Shown here piece by piece: positions 6,414 to 14,944 of a stretch of DNA of 18,399 bases. The stretch's first letter is position 1; each line of letters opens with the position of its first letter. The notes under the pieces are model-generated. The model was given only the letters and a program-made list of their open reading frames with translations, made no database searches and was not told where the DNA came from. Made by a program: the position numbers and the translations under genes. Source of the stretch: Bacteroidota bacterium (lineage in GTDB: Bacteria > Bacteroidota > Bacteroidia > Chitinophagales > Chitinophagaceae); the NCBI GenBank assembly GCA_023433265.1, contig JAEZDR010000050.1, forward strand, positions 1 through 18,399, given 5' to 3'.

Positions 6414-6986
6414 ATGAATAAATATTTAGTAACGATGTTTGGCCTGTTGGTTATTGTTGCCTGCAACACAACAAGCCCTGAAGATGTGAAAGAAAATGAC
6501 AGTCTGAATGCAGGCAGGCATATTGACTCCATAACAACTACCAGCAAAAGCTTGGCAGACACAGCAAAAGTGAAAGACTGGCTCACCGATGTAATAGAGT
6601 CATACTCCAACAGCGAACAACCTTCCGAAGCGATAGCTAATCTAAGGCAACACCTGACGGATGATTACTTTAGTTATAAGCAGGATGCGCTTAACCTGGA
6701 GTATGATAACGGAGACGCAGCCTTAACGGAAGATGCATTTAAAAAGAAGTGGTCGCATAAGTATAATACAGCAAAAGCAGGCAGTGGCGGTTTCTTTATT
6801 TCGACGCAGGATAACGGAAGGGTAAAGGTTACGGCTTGCAAGCTTTTACCCGGTGCTTCGCAGCAAACGCAGGTTTACCGAACCACCCTTACAGACATTG
6901 ATGCCGAACTGCAGTTTGAAAGAGACATAAAGGTTGTTGAACAGGACGGTAAATGGTTGATAGATGATGTGGTGGAGCAGCAATAA
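6414..6986 (+). CDS. Lipoprotein of unknown function
   Basis: A 190-residue predicted lipoprotein. The N-terminus M-N-K-Y-L-V-T-M-F-G-L-L-V-I-V-A-C-N gives a lipobox ending V-A-C with lipidated Cys17. ATG 6414 is preferred over the in-frame TTG 6405 because it gives a normal signal peptide. A low-complexity linker follows (S-I-T-T-T-S-K-S-L-A-D-T). A single compact domain then includes D-W-L-T-D-V-I-E-S-Y and L-T-D-D-Y-F-S-Y-K-Q-D-A-L, ending in beta strands with E-Q-D-G-K-W-L-I-D-D-V. That ending is common in DUF3828-like or NTF2-like periplasmic domains (tentative). Stands alone and faces the convergent mqnC. Confidence 0.75.
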   Translation: MNKYLVTMFGLLVIVACNTTSPEDVKENDSLNAGRHIDSITTTSKSLADTAKVKDWLTDVIESYSNSEQPSEAIANLRQHLTDDYFSYKQDALNLEYDNGDAALTEDAFKKKWSHKYNTAKAGSGGFFISTQDNGRVKVTACKLLPGASQQTQVYRTTLTDIDAELQFERDIKVVEQDGKWLIDDVVEQQ

Positions 6987-7000
6987 GCTCTACTAACCAT

Positions 7001-7024
7001 CTGGTGATTAACAGCAATCACCAG
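7001..7024. terminator. Perfect hairpin between convergent genes
   Basis: CTGGTGATT (7001-7009) and AATCACCAG (7016-7024) form a perfect 9-bp stem with a 6-base loop. It lies between the stop of the lipoprotein gene (6986) and the stop of mqnC (7050), where a bidirectional terminator is expected. Neither strand has a T-tract directly after it, so the role is inferred from position. Confidence 0.45.
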
Positions 7025-7049
7025 GCGTCCAAAATTTCCGAAGCGCTGA

Positions 7050-8177
7050 TTAATAATTTATCACCTGCTCTTCCACGTCTTTCGGTAGCGTTCTCCATTC
7101 ATACTGCTGGTTGCGGAGTTGGGGTTCAAAGCCAGCTTCGCGAATGGAATCCTGGATAGATTTGGAAGTAAATCTATGAGGAGCGCCTGCGGCACTCACC
7201 ACATTTTCTTCAATCATAATACTACCCCAGTCGTTGGCTCCGCCGTGGAGGGCGAGTTGTGCTGTTTGCTTGCCCACGGTTAGCCAACTGGCTTGTATGT
7301 TGATGATGTTAGGCAGCATAAGGCGCGAGATGGCCGTCATGCGCAGGTATTCGTCGGCCGTTGTTAGATTTTGCACACCCCTGATGCGCGTAAGCAGTGT
7401 ATCCACGTCCTGGAAAGTCCATGCAATAAAAGCGAGGAACCCCTTGGCGTGAGCAGGTTTGCGGCTTTGCACTTCTCTTATTCGCTCGAGGTGGATGAAA
7501 CGCTCTTCCAGGGTTTCCACGTGGCCAAACATCATAGTAGCGCTGGTCGTTATGTCGAGATTATGCGCCTGGTGCATGATTTCCAGCCACTCATCTGCTC
7601 CACACTTGCCTTTGCTAATGAGCCTACGAACTCTATCTACCAGTATTTCCGCTCCTGCGCCTGGCAAAGAGTCCATGCCTGCTTCCTTCAACGCTTTTAG
7701 CACATCGTAATGGCTCATTTTTTCCAGCTTACAAATGTGCGCTACTTCCGGGGGGCCTAATGTATGCAGCTTGAGTTGCGGGTAAAGCGCTTTAAGCTGA
7801 CTAAACAAATCGACATAAAACTGTAGCCCAAGCTCCGGGTGATGCCCACCCTGCAGGAGCAGTTGGTCGCCTCCGTATTTGAAAGTCTCTTCAATCTTTT
7901 GTTTGTAAGTCTCAATATCGGTGATGTAGGCTTCAGCGTGCCCGGGGATGCGGTAGAAGTTGCAGAACTTACAATTGGCAATACAAACGTTGGTAGTATT
8001 TACATTCCTGTCAATCTGCCAGGTTACTTTACCGTGAGGCACCTGCTTTTTCCTGAGTTCGTTGGCTATATGCATCAATTCGCTCAATGGCGCCTCGCGA
8101 AAAAGGAACATACCCTCTTCTTTCGAGAGAAACTCAAAGTTGGACGCCTTTAAATACAGGTCTTGTAAATTCATCAT
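7050..8177 (-). CDS. mqnC: Cyclic dehypoxanthinyl futalosine synthase (radical SAM), menaquinone biosynthesis
   Basis: A 375-residue radical SAM enzyme of the futalosine menaquinone pathway. It is predicted to convert dehypoxanthine futalosine to its cyclic form, using a 4Fe-4S cluster and S-adenosylmethionine in the cytoplasm. The cluster motif C-I-A-N-C-K-F-C gives C65, C69 and C72. Other family-typical stretches are D-R-N-V-N-T-T-N-V, L-Q-G-G-H-H-P-E-L-G, L-P-G-A-G-A-E-I-L, M-M-F-G-H-V-E-T and H-G-G-A-N-D-W-G-S. The related MqnE (aminofutalosine synthase) was considered, but the pattern reads as MqnC. Start at M-M-N-L-Q-D-L (8177; 8174 is equally possible) is preferred over a TTG at 8195. 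Other mqn genes are not in this window, so the pathway is scattered. It diverges from the aspartyl protease gene. Confidence 0.93.
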   Translation of the reverse strand: MMNLQDLYLKASNFEFLSKEEGMFLFREAPLSELMHIANELRKKQVPHGKVTWQIDRNVNTTNVCIANCKFCNFYRIPGHAEAYITDIETYKQKIEETFKYGGDQLLLQGGHHPELGLQFYVDLFSQLKALYPQLKLHTLGPPEVAHICKLEKMSHYDVLKALKEAGMDSLPGAGAEILVDRVRRLISKGKCGADEWLEIMHQAHNLDITTSATMMFGHVETLEERFIHLERIREVQSRKPAHAKGFLAFIAWTFQDVDTLLTRIRGVQNLTTADEYLRMTAISRLMLPNIINIQASWLTVGKQTAQLALHGGANDWGSIMIEENVVSAAGAPHRFTSKSIQDSIREAGFEPQLRNQQYEWRTLPKDVEEQVINY

Positions 8178-8192
8178 ACTTAAAATGAAGCG

Positions 8193-8200
8193 CAAATTTA
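8193..8200 (-). promoter_or_regulatory. Possible Bacteroidota -7 element for mqnC
   Basis: On the minus strand this reads TAAATTTG, a full match to TAnnTTTG. It sits 15 bases before the mqnC start, which would give a very short leader. I see no TTG about 20 bases upstream, so confidence is low. Confidence 0.3.
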
Positions 8201-8208
8201 AGAAAGCA

Positions 8209-8263
8209 GGCTGCTTGCATTGGGATATATCTGTTGTGTTTATGGTAATTTAAGCAAGCAACC
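8209..8263. repeat. Inverted repeat in the mqnC / aspartyl protease divergent region
   Basis: GGCTGCTTGC (8209-8218) and GCAAGCAACC (8254-8263) pair at 9 of 10 positions across a 35-base gap. The position between divergent starts would suit an operator or a shared control element, but that is only inferred. Confidence 0.35.
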
Positions 8264-8326
8264 ACCCATGACAAATACGTCAACGGCAAGGATCAGATGC
8301 AAATCTGCGGTAATTTAGGAGCCTGT

Positions 8327-9523
8327 ATGGCAGTCCGTTTCGTTTTTTTGGGCCTTGCATTGATTCTCTGCACTTTAGGCAAGGACGCCTATGGGCAGCG
8401 CACGACGTCGTCGAAGGCAAAGCTGCTGACCAGCTTCCATTTCAAAATCCTTACAGGCGGTATTGTGATAGTTAAAGGCACGTTTGACGACCATCCTGAC
8501 TCGCTCAACTTTATACTCGATACCGGCAGTGGAGGGATTTCACTTGACTCGGCAACTGCAAAGCGACTCCAGGTTCCCCTAACGCGTTCGGGCCGCACCA
8601 TCAGGGGGATTGCGGGTGTTAGAACCGTTGATTTCGCTTACGACCACAAACTTCACCTGCCAGGACTAAACGTAGAACACTTGGACTTCCATGTTAACGA
8701 TTATGAAATTCTGTCCAGCGCTTATGGCGTTAAGATAGATGGCATTATCGGGTACAGCCTTTTTAGAAGATATATTGTTGCAATTGACTATGATCAGCGA
8801 ATCATCAGCTTTTATACGCAAGGGCGTTTCACGTACCCTTATGGAGGCAGGTTTTTAAACCCCAGCATCACCACCCTTGCCCTTCAACAGGTGCAGGTTC
8901 AGGAAGAAAAAGTAGTGGATGCCGATTTTCTGTTCGACACGGGTGCTGGTCTCTGCATGCTGTTCTCAGAGGATTTTATAGAAGATAGTGCATTCATTAA
9001 TCCAAACAAGAAGCGGTTTCATTCGTACGGGGAAGGCCTCGGAGGCAAGAAGGCCATGCAGATGACGGTAATAAAGCAAGTAAAGGTGGGCCCTTATAAG
9101 TTTAGGAAAGTGCCGGTGTTTGTTTTTGCAGATGACTATAATATTACAAGTTATCCTATATCAAAAGGTTTGATTGGCAACGACATCCTGCGGCGTTTTA
9201 ATGTTGTAATCAATTATGCAGATAAGGTAATCCACATTAAGCCAAATACCCATTTCCACGACGAGTTTGACTATGCCTATACCGGGCTTGAAATATTCCT
9301 CGTAAAAGATAAGGTAGTGGTTGATGACGTTATCCCAAACTCACCTGCTGACGAAGCAGGCTTCAAGGTAGGCGATGTTGTGATAGCAATGAATACCCGT
9401 TTTACAAATGACATCCAGGCCTATAAACAGCTCATGCAGGATACAGGAGCAAGGCTTAAGGTGGTAGTGCAACGGAATGGAGAACTGATAGAGCTGCGGC
9501 TAAAAGTTGGCGACATCCGTTAG
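8327..9523 (+). CDS. Exported two-lobed retropepsin-like aspartyl protease with C-terminal PDZ domain
   Basis: A 398-residue exported protein. The signal peptide covers about residues 1-24 (V-F-L-G-L-A-L-I-L-C to A-Y-G-Q). Lobe one carries L-D-T-G-S-G (D65-T66-G67) and lobe two F-D-T-G-A-G (D204-T205-G206). Both catalytic Asp motifs are intact, so it could act as a single-chain, pepsin-like two-Asp enzyme built of two retropepsin lobes. A PDZ domain occupies about residues 320-398 (S-P-A-D-E-A-G-F-K-V-G-D-V-V). Start 8327 is chosen over the in-frame ATG 8297 because AGGAG lies 5 bases upstream of it and the signal peptide then starts directly. Likely periplasmic proteolysis or protein quality control; substrate unknown. 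Same architecture as the cassette protein at 2797-3984. Confidence 0.85.
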   Translation: MAVRFVFLGLALILCTLGKDAYGQRTTSSKAKLLTSFHFKILTGGIVIVKGTFDDHPDSLNFILDTGSGGISLDSATAKRLQVPLTRSGRTIRGIAGVRTVDFAYDHKLHLPGLNVEHLDFHVNDYEILSSAYGVKIDGIIGYSLFRRYIVAIDYDQRIISFYTQGRFTYPYGGRFLNPSITTLALQQVQVQEEKVVDADFLFDTGAGLCMLFSEDFIEDSAFINPNKKRFHSYGEGLGGKKAMQMTVIKQVKVGPYKFRKVPVFVFADDYNITSYPISKGLIGNDILRRFNVVINYADKVIHIKPNTHFHDEFDYAYTGLEIFLVKDKVVVDDVIPNSPADEAGFKVGDVVIAMNTRFTNDIQAYKQLMQDTGARLKVVVQRNGELIELRLKVGDIR

Positions 9524-9539
9524 GCTCCATTTTTGATTA

Positions 9540-9566
9540 TTAACAGATGCTAATGATTAGTGTTAA
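9540..9566. other. Nested palindrome in intergenic region
   Basis: CTAATGATTAG (9550-9560) is a perfect odd palindrome, and TTAACA (9540-9545) with TGTTAA (9561-9566) extends it outward, with an unpaired GATG on the left. It lies just after the protease stop and before the nuclease start. It could be a weak terminator or an operator; no T-tract follows. Confidence 0.35.
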
Positions 9567-9590
9567 TACCTTGCACGTTTAACTGTCTCT

Positions 9591-10985
9591 ATGAATCGAT
9601 TTTTACTCTCGTTTTTGCTGTTAGTACTTCCTGCTTTATTATTTGCGCAACCCCCTGCAGGCTATTATAATGCTGCAGCAGGACAAACCTGTTCTGGGTT
9701 GAAAACGGCGTTGTACAATATTATTTCCGCCAGCCATAATCCAAAGTCTTATAATGCACTGTCTTCGCAATATCCCCTTAGCGATGTGAAACCAAGGGAG
9801 GTTGGCACCGGTTCGGCGATGGTTATATACGATGTATATTCTGACAGGCCACTTGCAGCAGACCCTTACAATTTTACTCCTAACACGGACCAATGTGGAA
9901 ACTACAATAGTGAAGGCGACTGTTACAACAGGGAGCATACTTTTCCAGGTAGCTGGTTTGATGATGAATCTCCTGCTTACAGCGATTACCATCATGTATA
10001 TCCCACAGATGGCTATGTAAACAACATCCGGAGTAATTATCGTCTTGGTGAAGTGGGCACAGCCAACTTTACCAGCCTCAACGGAAGCAAAAGAGGGAGC
10101 TCTTCGTTTGCAGGTATAACCGGAACAGTTTTCGAACCTATTGATTCCTTCAAAGGTGACCTTGCAAGAGCTTATTTCTATATGGTTACCCGCTACCAGA
10201 ACAGGCTGGCTACGTGGAATGGCTATTCAACGGATGGCGCGCTTACGCTTACCGGTAATACCTATCCTGCTGTGGAGATACCCTACCTAAGGATGATGCT
10301 AAAGTGGCATAACATGGACCCGGTGAGCCAAAAAGAAATTACCCGCAACAACGGAGGTTACTCTTTTCAAAGCAACAGGAACCCATTTGTAGATCACCCG
10401 GAATACGTAAACCTTATTTGGAATGCCACATGCCCCGGGCTTGCTGCTTTACCGGTAGACATCATCAGCTTCACAGGTAAATTAGATGGCAGCCGGGTAG
10501 TATTGAACTGGGAAGTGGCGAATGAGATGAACCTAAGCAGTTACGAAGTAGAAAGAAGCTTCAATGGCGCGGAGTATAACTACATAGGGTCGATAGCTGC
10601 GGCAAACCTATCGCAGTACACCTTTACAGATAATGTTTCGTTTTTGGGAGGAAGCCGCGTTTATTACCGCCTGAAGCGAGTGGACAAAGATGGAAGTTTC
10701 CAGTATAGTGAAGTTGTATCCTTGCATCTTCCCCTTAATGTTAAGTTCAGCCTATACCCCAACCCTGCAAAGGATGAGGTGCGACTGAACATCAACAATA
10801 ACAGCAATGCATTGGCCGAGGTGCGCATCAGTAATATTACAGGCGCGGTAGTTCTTACCATGACTGCACAAGCTAGTAATGGCCTCTTGAAAGTTAACAT
10901 TAGCACGCTGCCTGCAGGTACTTACTTCGTTACCCTACATATGGGCGACGAACAATGGATGCAAAAATTGCTGATTGTAAAATAG
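9591..10985 (+). CDS. Secreted endonuclease I with T9SS C-terminal sorting domain
   Basis: A 464-residue exported nuclease of the endonuclease I family (PF04231), predicted to cut DNA outside the cell for nutrient scavenging or biofilm DNA turnover. The signal peptide is residues 1-20 (L-L-S-F-L-L-L-V-L-P-A to F-A-Q). The nuclease domain (about 20-285) contains C-Y-N-R-E-H-T-F-P-G-S-W with probable catalytic H116, then D-Y-H-H-V-Y-P-T-D-G-Y-V-N-N and N-Y-R-L-G-E-V, all typical of the family. A fibronectin-like segment around 290-380 links to a type A sorting domain (about 385-464: S-L-Y-P-N-P-A-K-D to L-P-A-G-T-Y-F-V and a basic C-terminal L-L-I-V-K). That domain indicates export across the outer membrane by T9SS. 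Stands alone, not closely spaced with its neighbours. Confidence 0.92.
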   Translation: MNRFLLSFLLLVLPALLFAQPPAGYYNAAAGQTCSGLKTALYNIISASHNPKSYNALSSQYPLSDVKPREVGTGSAMVIYDVYSDRPLAADPYNFTPNTDQCGNYNSEGDCYNREHTFPGSWFDDESPAYSDYHHVYPTDGYVNNIRSNYRLGEVGTANFTSLNGSKRGSSSFAGITGTVFEPIDSFKGDLARAYFYMVTRYQNRLATWNGYSTDGALTLTGNTYPAVEIPYLRMMLKWHNMDPVSQKEITRNNGGYSFQSNRNPFVDHPEYVNLIWNATCPGLAALPVDIISFTGKLDGSRVVLNWEVANEMNLSSYEVERSFNGAEYNYIGSIAAANLSQYTFTDNVSFLGGSRVYYRLKRVDKDGSFQYSEVVSLHLPLNVKFSLYPNPAKDEVRLNINNNSNALAEVRISNITGAVVLTMTAQASNGLLKVNISTLPAGTYFVTLHMGDEQWMQKLLIVK

Positions 10986-11038
10986 GAAGGAGAGAACAGG
11001 TAGCCGTCCGGCGCTTCTCACTAACCGGCTTTTGAAGC

Positions 11039-11046
11039 TACATTTG
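11039..11046 (+). promoter_or_regulatory. Bacteroidota -7 promoter element for the TlpA-like gene
   Basis: TACATTTG matches TAnnTTTG exactly and lies 31 bases before ATG 11078, a normal leader length. The upstream TTG element at about -33 is not obvious, so this is half of the expected promoter. Confidence 0.45.
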
Positions 11047-11077
11047 TGACCCTTATTGTAATATCGAACTCATCAAC

Positions 11078-12217
11078 ATGTACAAACTTGTATTGTGTCT
11101 TCTTCCGCTGTTTGCCCTTTCGTGTAAAGAGAATAAAGACGGCGCATTTGTAGTAAGCGGACAGTTTAAGAACGCGCCTAAAGGTAAAATCACCCTACAA
11201 CAGCTTCCTTATACAGGTGAGGCGCCTATAGTGCTGGACTCAGCTACGCTCAAAGAAAACGGATCTTTTACTCTCAGGAGCGCCGCCACTGGAGAAGCTA
11301 TATACAGGATTGCAGTGGAACAAGGACCGGAAGTATTCTTTATTAATGACGAAAACCGCATTAAAGTAAGGATGGATGCTAACGATCCGATGCATCCCAA
11401 GTTTGAGTCTTCTGATGCCTCAGGGGAACTCTATGCTTTTATAAACACCTACTTCGCTAAAGATTCTGCTATCCGTACTTTCTATTTCCAGGCAGACAGC
11501 ACTTACCGTATGAGCGGCAACAGCGATTCTGTTTTCAGGATTATAGATCAGCAGGGAAAACAGAAACTGAAAGACATTACGGATTACATTACCAAGGTAG
11601 TAAGGGAAACCGAGAGCCCTTCTGTTGCCCATTTTGCTATTGCAAGGGGCTTCCAGGCATTACCTGTTGAAGAAGCAAAAGCTTTAACCAATGAGGCTTT
11701 GAAAAGATTCAAAGACCATAAAGGGCTTACAAGCCTCAAAACGCAGATAGATGCAGCCACTGCGCAGCAGGTTCCTGAGAGCGGGCCGAAATACCCCCTC
11801 ATGCACCAGCCAGCGCCGGACCTGACCATGAACGACCCCAATGGCAGGCCTGTTAGCATCAGTCAGTTTAAAGGCAAATATGTTTTAGTGGATTTCTGGG
11901 CCAGTTGGTGTGCTCCCTGCAGGAGGGAAAATCCCAACATTGTGGCCGCCTATAACAAGTATAAGAGTAAGAATTTCACCATATTAGGTGTTTCGCTGGA
12001 TGCCGATAAGGCTGACTGGGTAAAGGCTATAGTTGACGACAACCTTACCTGGCCTCATATGAGCGACCTGAAGCAATGGGAAAGCTCGGCTGTGCCGGCC
12101 TACAGGTTTGAAGGCATTCCTTTCAACGTGTTATTAGACCCTTCGGGCAACATTATCGCAAGCGATTTAAGAGGCCCGGAACTGGACAAGAAGCTTCAGC
12201 AGGTACTGGGGCAGTAA
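11078..12217 (+). CDS. TlpA-like thiol-disulfide oxidoreductase lipoprotein with N-terminal DUF4369-like domain
   Basis: A 379-residue lipoprotein, predicted to reduce or exchange disulfides in the periplasm. The signal peptide ends in A-L-S-C, giving lipidated Cys16. An N-terminal beta domain (about 24-120; V-S-G-Q-F-K-N-A-P-K-G-K-I-T-L) resembles DUF4369, commonly fused to thioredoxins in Bacteroidota. A helical linker follows (about 125-235). The C-terminal AhpC/TSA-thioredoxin domain (about 244-379) has F-W-A-S-W-C-A-P-C with C278 and C281 as the redox pair, plus the cis-proline segment G-I-P-F-N-V-L-L-D-P. Its position between two exported enzymes containing cysteines would suit a role in their oxidative folding, but this is inference; it also resembles respiration-linked redox proteins. 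Confidence 0.92.
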   Translation: MYKLVLCLLPLFALSCKENKDGAFVVSGQFKNAPKGKITLQQLPYTGEAPIVLDSATLKENGSFTLRSAATGEAIYRIAVEQGPEVFFINDENRIKVRMDANDPMHPKFESSDASGELYAFINTYFAKDSAIRTFYFQADSTYRMSGNSDSVFRIIDQQGKQKLKDITDYITKVVRETESPSVAHFAIARGFQALPVEEAKALTNEALKRFKDHKGLTSLKTQIDAATAQQVPESGPKYPLMHQPAPDLTMNDPNGRPVSISQFKGKYVLVDFWASWCAPCRRENPNIVAAYNKYKSKNFTILGVSLDADKADWVKAIVDDNLTWPHMSDLKQWESSAVPAYRFEGIPFNVLLDPSGNIIASDLRGPELDKKLQQVLGQ

Positions 12218-12280
12218 ATATCCGGTATTGCAGGAATAGCTCATTTTTTACCCCAAAGTGACATAGCCACTAAAAACTTG

Positions 12281-12311
12281 TTGCCAGTGGCGGTTTTCGT
12301 GCGTAATTTCG
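12281..12311 (+). promoter_or_regulatory. Likely promoter of the metalloprotease gene
   Basis: TTG at 12281-12283 is followed after 20 bases by TAATTTCG (12304-12311), one mismatch from TAnnTTTG. This fits Bacteroidota promoter spacing and lies 34 bases before ATG 12346. A possible hairpin GCCACT (12266-12271) / AGTGGC (12286-12291) overlaps the upstream element; it might terminate the preceding transcript, but its loop is 14 bases and the following GGTTTT is short. Confidence 0.45.
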
Positions 12312-12345
12312 GCAACTCTAAAAGCAAAATAAACGTCTCTCTTAT

Positions 12346-14892
12346 ATGAAGTCAACATTCCAATTCGTTGCCGCGTTGTTATTGGCCTTAGCCGCTGTGC
12401 CGGCAATTGCCCAAACAGCATTGTGGCAACCTTCGCAAGACCGATATTCCAGCTATTTCAACAGAGCTGGCGCAGAAACATTATCGCTCCCTGAATCCTA
12501 TGCTATTTATAACCTCAATGGAGGCAACCTTGCCACTATGCAGGCAGCGATACCTATGCTGGACCTGAAAAGTGACAATTTCCAGGGCATACCTATTCAG
12601 CTTCCCCTTCCCGATGGGTCAATGTTCACCACACTTATTTCGGAAGTGAATATTTGGGAGAACCCGGTGATGGCTGATAAGGTGGAGACGAAAACCTACC
12701 GGTTAATGAACACCGGTTCCAAAGCTGTTGATGGCAGTGTTTCTATTCTCAATGGTGGAATCTCTGCTATCCTCTTCACGGCCGGTGGTACCGTTTACAT
12801 TCATCCTTTGAATGTGGATGCTTCAGGTGCTCACGTAGTTTACTTTGTAAAGGATGTAAAAGTAAACGCTAACTATACTTGCTCAACAGAAGGCGAAGCA
12901 ACGTCTGTTGATGATAATCTTGCTGCAAAAACTACTGCCGGCGATTGCAGGCGCAGAAATTACCGCCTCGCTGTAGGTGCTACAGGGGAATACACTACCT
13001 GGGCCGGTGGCGTTACGCAGGCACGCAACTACATCACGATCAGTATTAACACGGTAAACGCAATCTACCTGCGCGACCTGGGTGCTTCTTTTGTTTTGAT
13101 ACAGAATGATGCTATCATTTATACAAATGCTGCAAGCGACCCTTATTCTTCTACGTTAAGCGGTACATTTTTAAATAATAACCAAACGGCGCTAGACGGC
13201 AATGTAGGCTCGGCCAATTATGATGTAGGTATCGGCTTCAGTGCAGCATTCAGTGGTGGCCTGGCTCAACTACAAAGCGCATGTGCCAATTCAGAAAAGG
13301 CGAGGGCAGGTGTAGGACACCAGGGTGGTACCGGTGCAAATCCAAATCCAGGCCCTCAGGGTCAATGGTTTGATGGCGCTGTGGCCCATGAAATAGGTCA
13401 TATGTTTGGCGCAACCCATACATTTTCTGCTACCAACGGTGCTTGCGGAAGTAACATTACGTTATCTTCTGCATGGGAACCCGGTTCAGGCTCTACTATT
13501 ATGGCCTATGCCGCTGCAGGTTGTGGCCCTACCAATGCTATCCAGACCTACCAGGATTATTATTTCCATGGTGGTAGTATAGGACAAATGCAGAGTTATA
13601 TAGTAGGCGCAACAGGCACTTGCGGTTCACCTACTGTTACAACAAATGTTGCCCCGGTGATAACAACACCTGTGGCTAATACCACTATTCCGAAGTCCAC
13701 TCCGTTTATGTTGACTTTAAATGCTTTTGATGCAAACGGAAACGCATTAACTTATAGCTGGGAACAAATGGATGCCGGATATTCCAGTTCAAACCCTCCG
13801 AGCGCGACCCAAACACAAGGACCCTTATTCCGTTCTTACCCACCGTCTACATCCCCTACGCGCTACTTCCCAATGATGGAGTCACTTAACGGAAGTACAA
13901 CTTTCAGCCCATACGAGAAACTGCCAAGTATAGCAAGACAGATGAACTTCCGCGGTACCGTAAGGGACAATTCAACTTTGGGTGGATGCACTGCAGAAAA
14001 TGATGTAACCATTACAGTAGCTTCCGGTGCCGGACCTTTCATGGTAACCTCACAATGGGGACCTGAAACATGGACAGCCAACGGAACCAATACCACCACT
14101 ATCACATGGGATGTGGCAAACACTTCGGCAGCGCCTGTAAACGCTGCGACTGTTGACATCCTTTTTTCGCTTGATGGCGGATACACCTATCCTGTTATCC
14201 TGGCTGCCGCAACACCGAACGACGGAAGCCAGACAATTACTATCCCTGTAGTTGCAACTACCGATGGCCGCATCATGGTTAAAGCCACCAATAATATCTT
14301 CTTCAATATTAATGATGCTGCTATTACGGTGGTAAACACTACCCCCGTTACGTTCTTAAACGTTTCGGCGGTTAGAGAAGGAGAAACTGCCCGGATAAAT
14401 TGGAGCACTGCTATGGAACAGAATAATGAGAAGTTCGTAATAGAACGCTCTGCCACCGGAAGCGAGTTTACAGAAATAGGTTCAGTTAAAGGCGCAGGCA
14501 ACAGCACTTCGGTTAACGAATACAGCTTTGTAGATGCACAACCCTTTGCAGGCCTCAATTATTACCGCATTAAGCAGGTAGACCTCGATGGCAGGTATTC
14601 GCATACCAAAGTGGTTAGTGTAAATATGAGCCATCTTTCTGCTACTACTATCACTTCCTACCCTAATCCTGTAAAGGATGTGGTGAACATAGAAATTAAA
14701 GCGGTGCGTGCCGAGAAAGTAACCTTAGAGCTGTTTGACAGCAAAGGTGCACGGGTAATGAGACGTAGCATAAATGCAATGGCCGGCACAAACAACACCA
14801 CGCTCAACCTTTCTACGCTGGGAGCGGGTGTATATATTCTCAAGACATCTTCCCAAAGCCTGAACGCCACGAGCAGGCTGGTAAAAGAATAA
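12346..14892 (+). CDS. Secreted zinc metalloprotease (reprolysin-like) with T9SS C-terminal sorting domain
   Basis: An 848-residue exported protease. The signal peptide covers residues 1-22 (V-A-A-L-L-L-A-L-A-A-V-P-A-I-A-Q), followed by a pro-region to about 195 that is probably removed on activation. The catalytic domain (about 202-425) begins C-R-R-R-N-Y-R-L-A-V-G-A-T-G-E-Y-T. It has the extended zinc motif H348-E-I-G-H-M-F-G-A-T-H358 and a likely Met-turn S-T-I-M-A-Y-A, placing it among metzincins of the reprolysin-like group. Ig/fibronectin-like modules follow (about 430-770; N-T-T-T-I-T-W-D-V-A and R-I-N-W-S-T-A-M-E). A type A sorting domain closes the protein (about 770-848; S-Y-P-N-P-V-K-D to L-G-A-G-V-Y-I-L-K). 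Predicted to cleave extracellular proteins after T9SS export. Confidence 0.92.
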   Translation: MKSTFQFVAALLLALAAVPAIAQTALWQPSQDRYSSYFNRAGAETLSLPESYAIYNLNGGNLATMQAAIPMLDLKSDNFQGIPIQLPLPDGSMFTTLISEVNIWENPVMADKVETKTYRLMNTGSKAVDGSVSILNGGISAILFTAGGTVYIHPLNVDASGAHVVYFVKDVKVNANYTCSTEGEATSVDDNLAAKTTAGDCRRRNYRLAVGATGEYTTWAGGVTQARNYITISINTVNAIYLRDLGASFVLIQNDAIIYTNAASDPYSSTLSGTFLNNNQTALDGNVGSANYDVGIGFSAAFSGGLAQLQSACANSEKARAGVGHQGGTGANPNPGPQGQWFDGAVAHEIGHMFGATHTFSATNGACGSNITLSSAWEPGSGSTIMAYAAAGCGPTNAIQTYQDYYFHGGSIGQMQSYIVGATGTCGSPTVTTNVAPVITTPVANTTIPKSTPFMLTLNAFDANGNALTYSWEQMDAGYSSSNPPSATQTQGPLFRSYPPSTSPTRYFPMMESLNGSTTFSPYEKLPSIARQMNFRGTVRDNSTLGGCTAENDVTITVASGAGPFMVTSQWGPETWTANGTNTTTITWDVANTSAAPVNAATVDILFSLDGGYTYPVILAAATPNDGSQTITIPVVATTDGRIMVKATNNIFFNINDAAITVVNTTPVTFLNVSAVREGETARINWSTAMEQNNEKFVIERSATGSEFTEIGSVKGAGNSTSVNEYSFVDAQPFAGLNYYRIKQVDLDGRYSHTKVVSVNMSHLSATTITSYPNPVKDVVNIEIKAVRAEKVTLELFDSKGARVMRRSINAMAGTNNTTLNLSTLGAGVYILKTSSQSLNATSRLVKE

Positions 14893-14910
14893 CGCGAGAT
14901 TTATTTCTAT

Positions 14911-14940
14911 AAAAAACGCCTCATTTATGGGGCGTTTTTA
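14911..14940. terminator. Bidirectional intrinsic terminator
   Basis: AAAAACGCCTCA (14912-14923) and TGGGGCGTTTTT (14928-14939) form a 12-bp stem with one G-T wobble and a TTTA loop. T-tracts fall on both strands. It sits exactly between the convergent stops of the metalloprotease (14892) and the ligase (14945), so it can serve both. Confidence 0.85.
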
Positions 14941-14944
14941 TTTG

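Noticed and set aside
9639..9995. 118-codon minus-strand open frame inside the nuclease gene
   Set aside because: Antisense shadow of a clear endonuclease I domain; composition is not protein-like.
13863..14558. Minus-strand open frames of 107 and 123 codons inside the metalloprotease
   Set aside because: Antisense to a well-supported domain region; no start signals or recognisable motifs.
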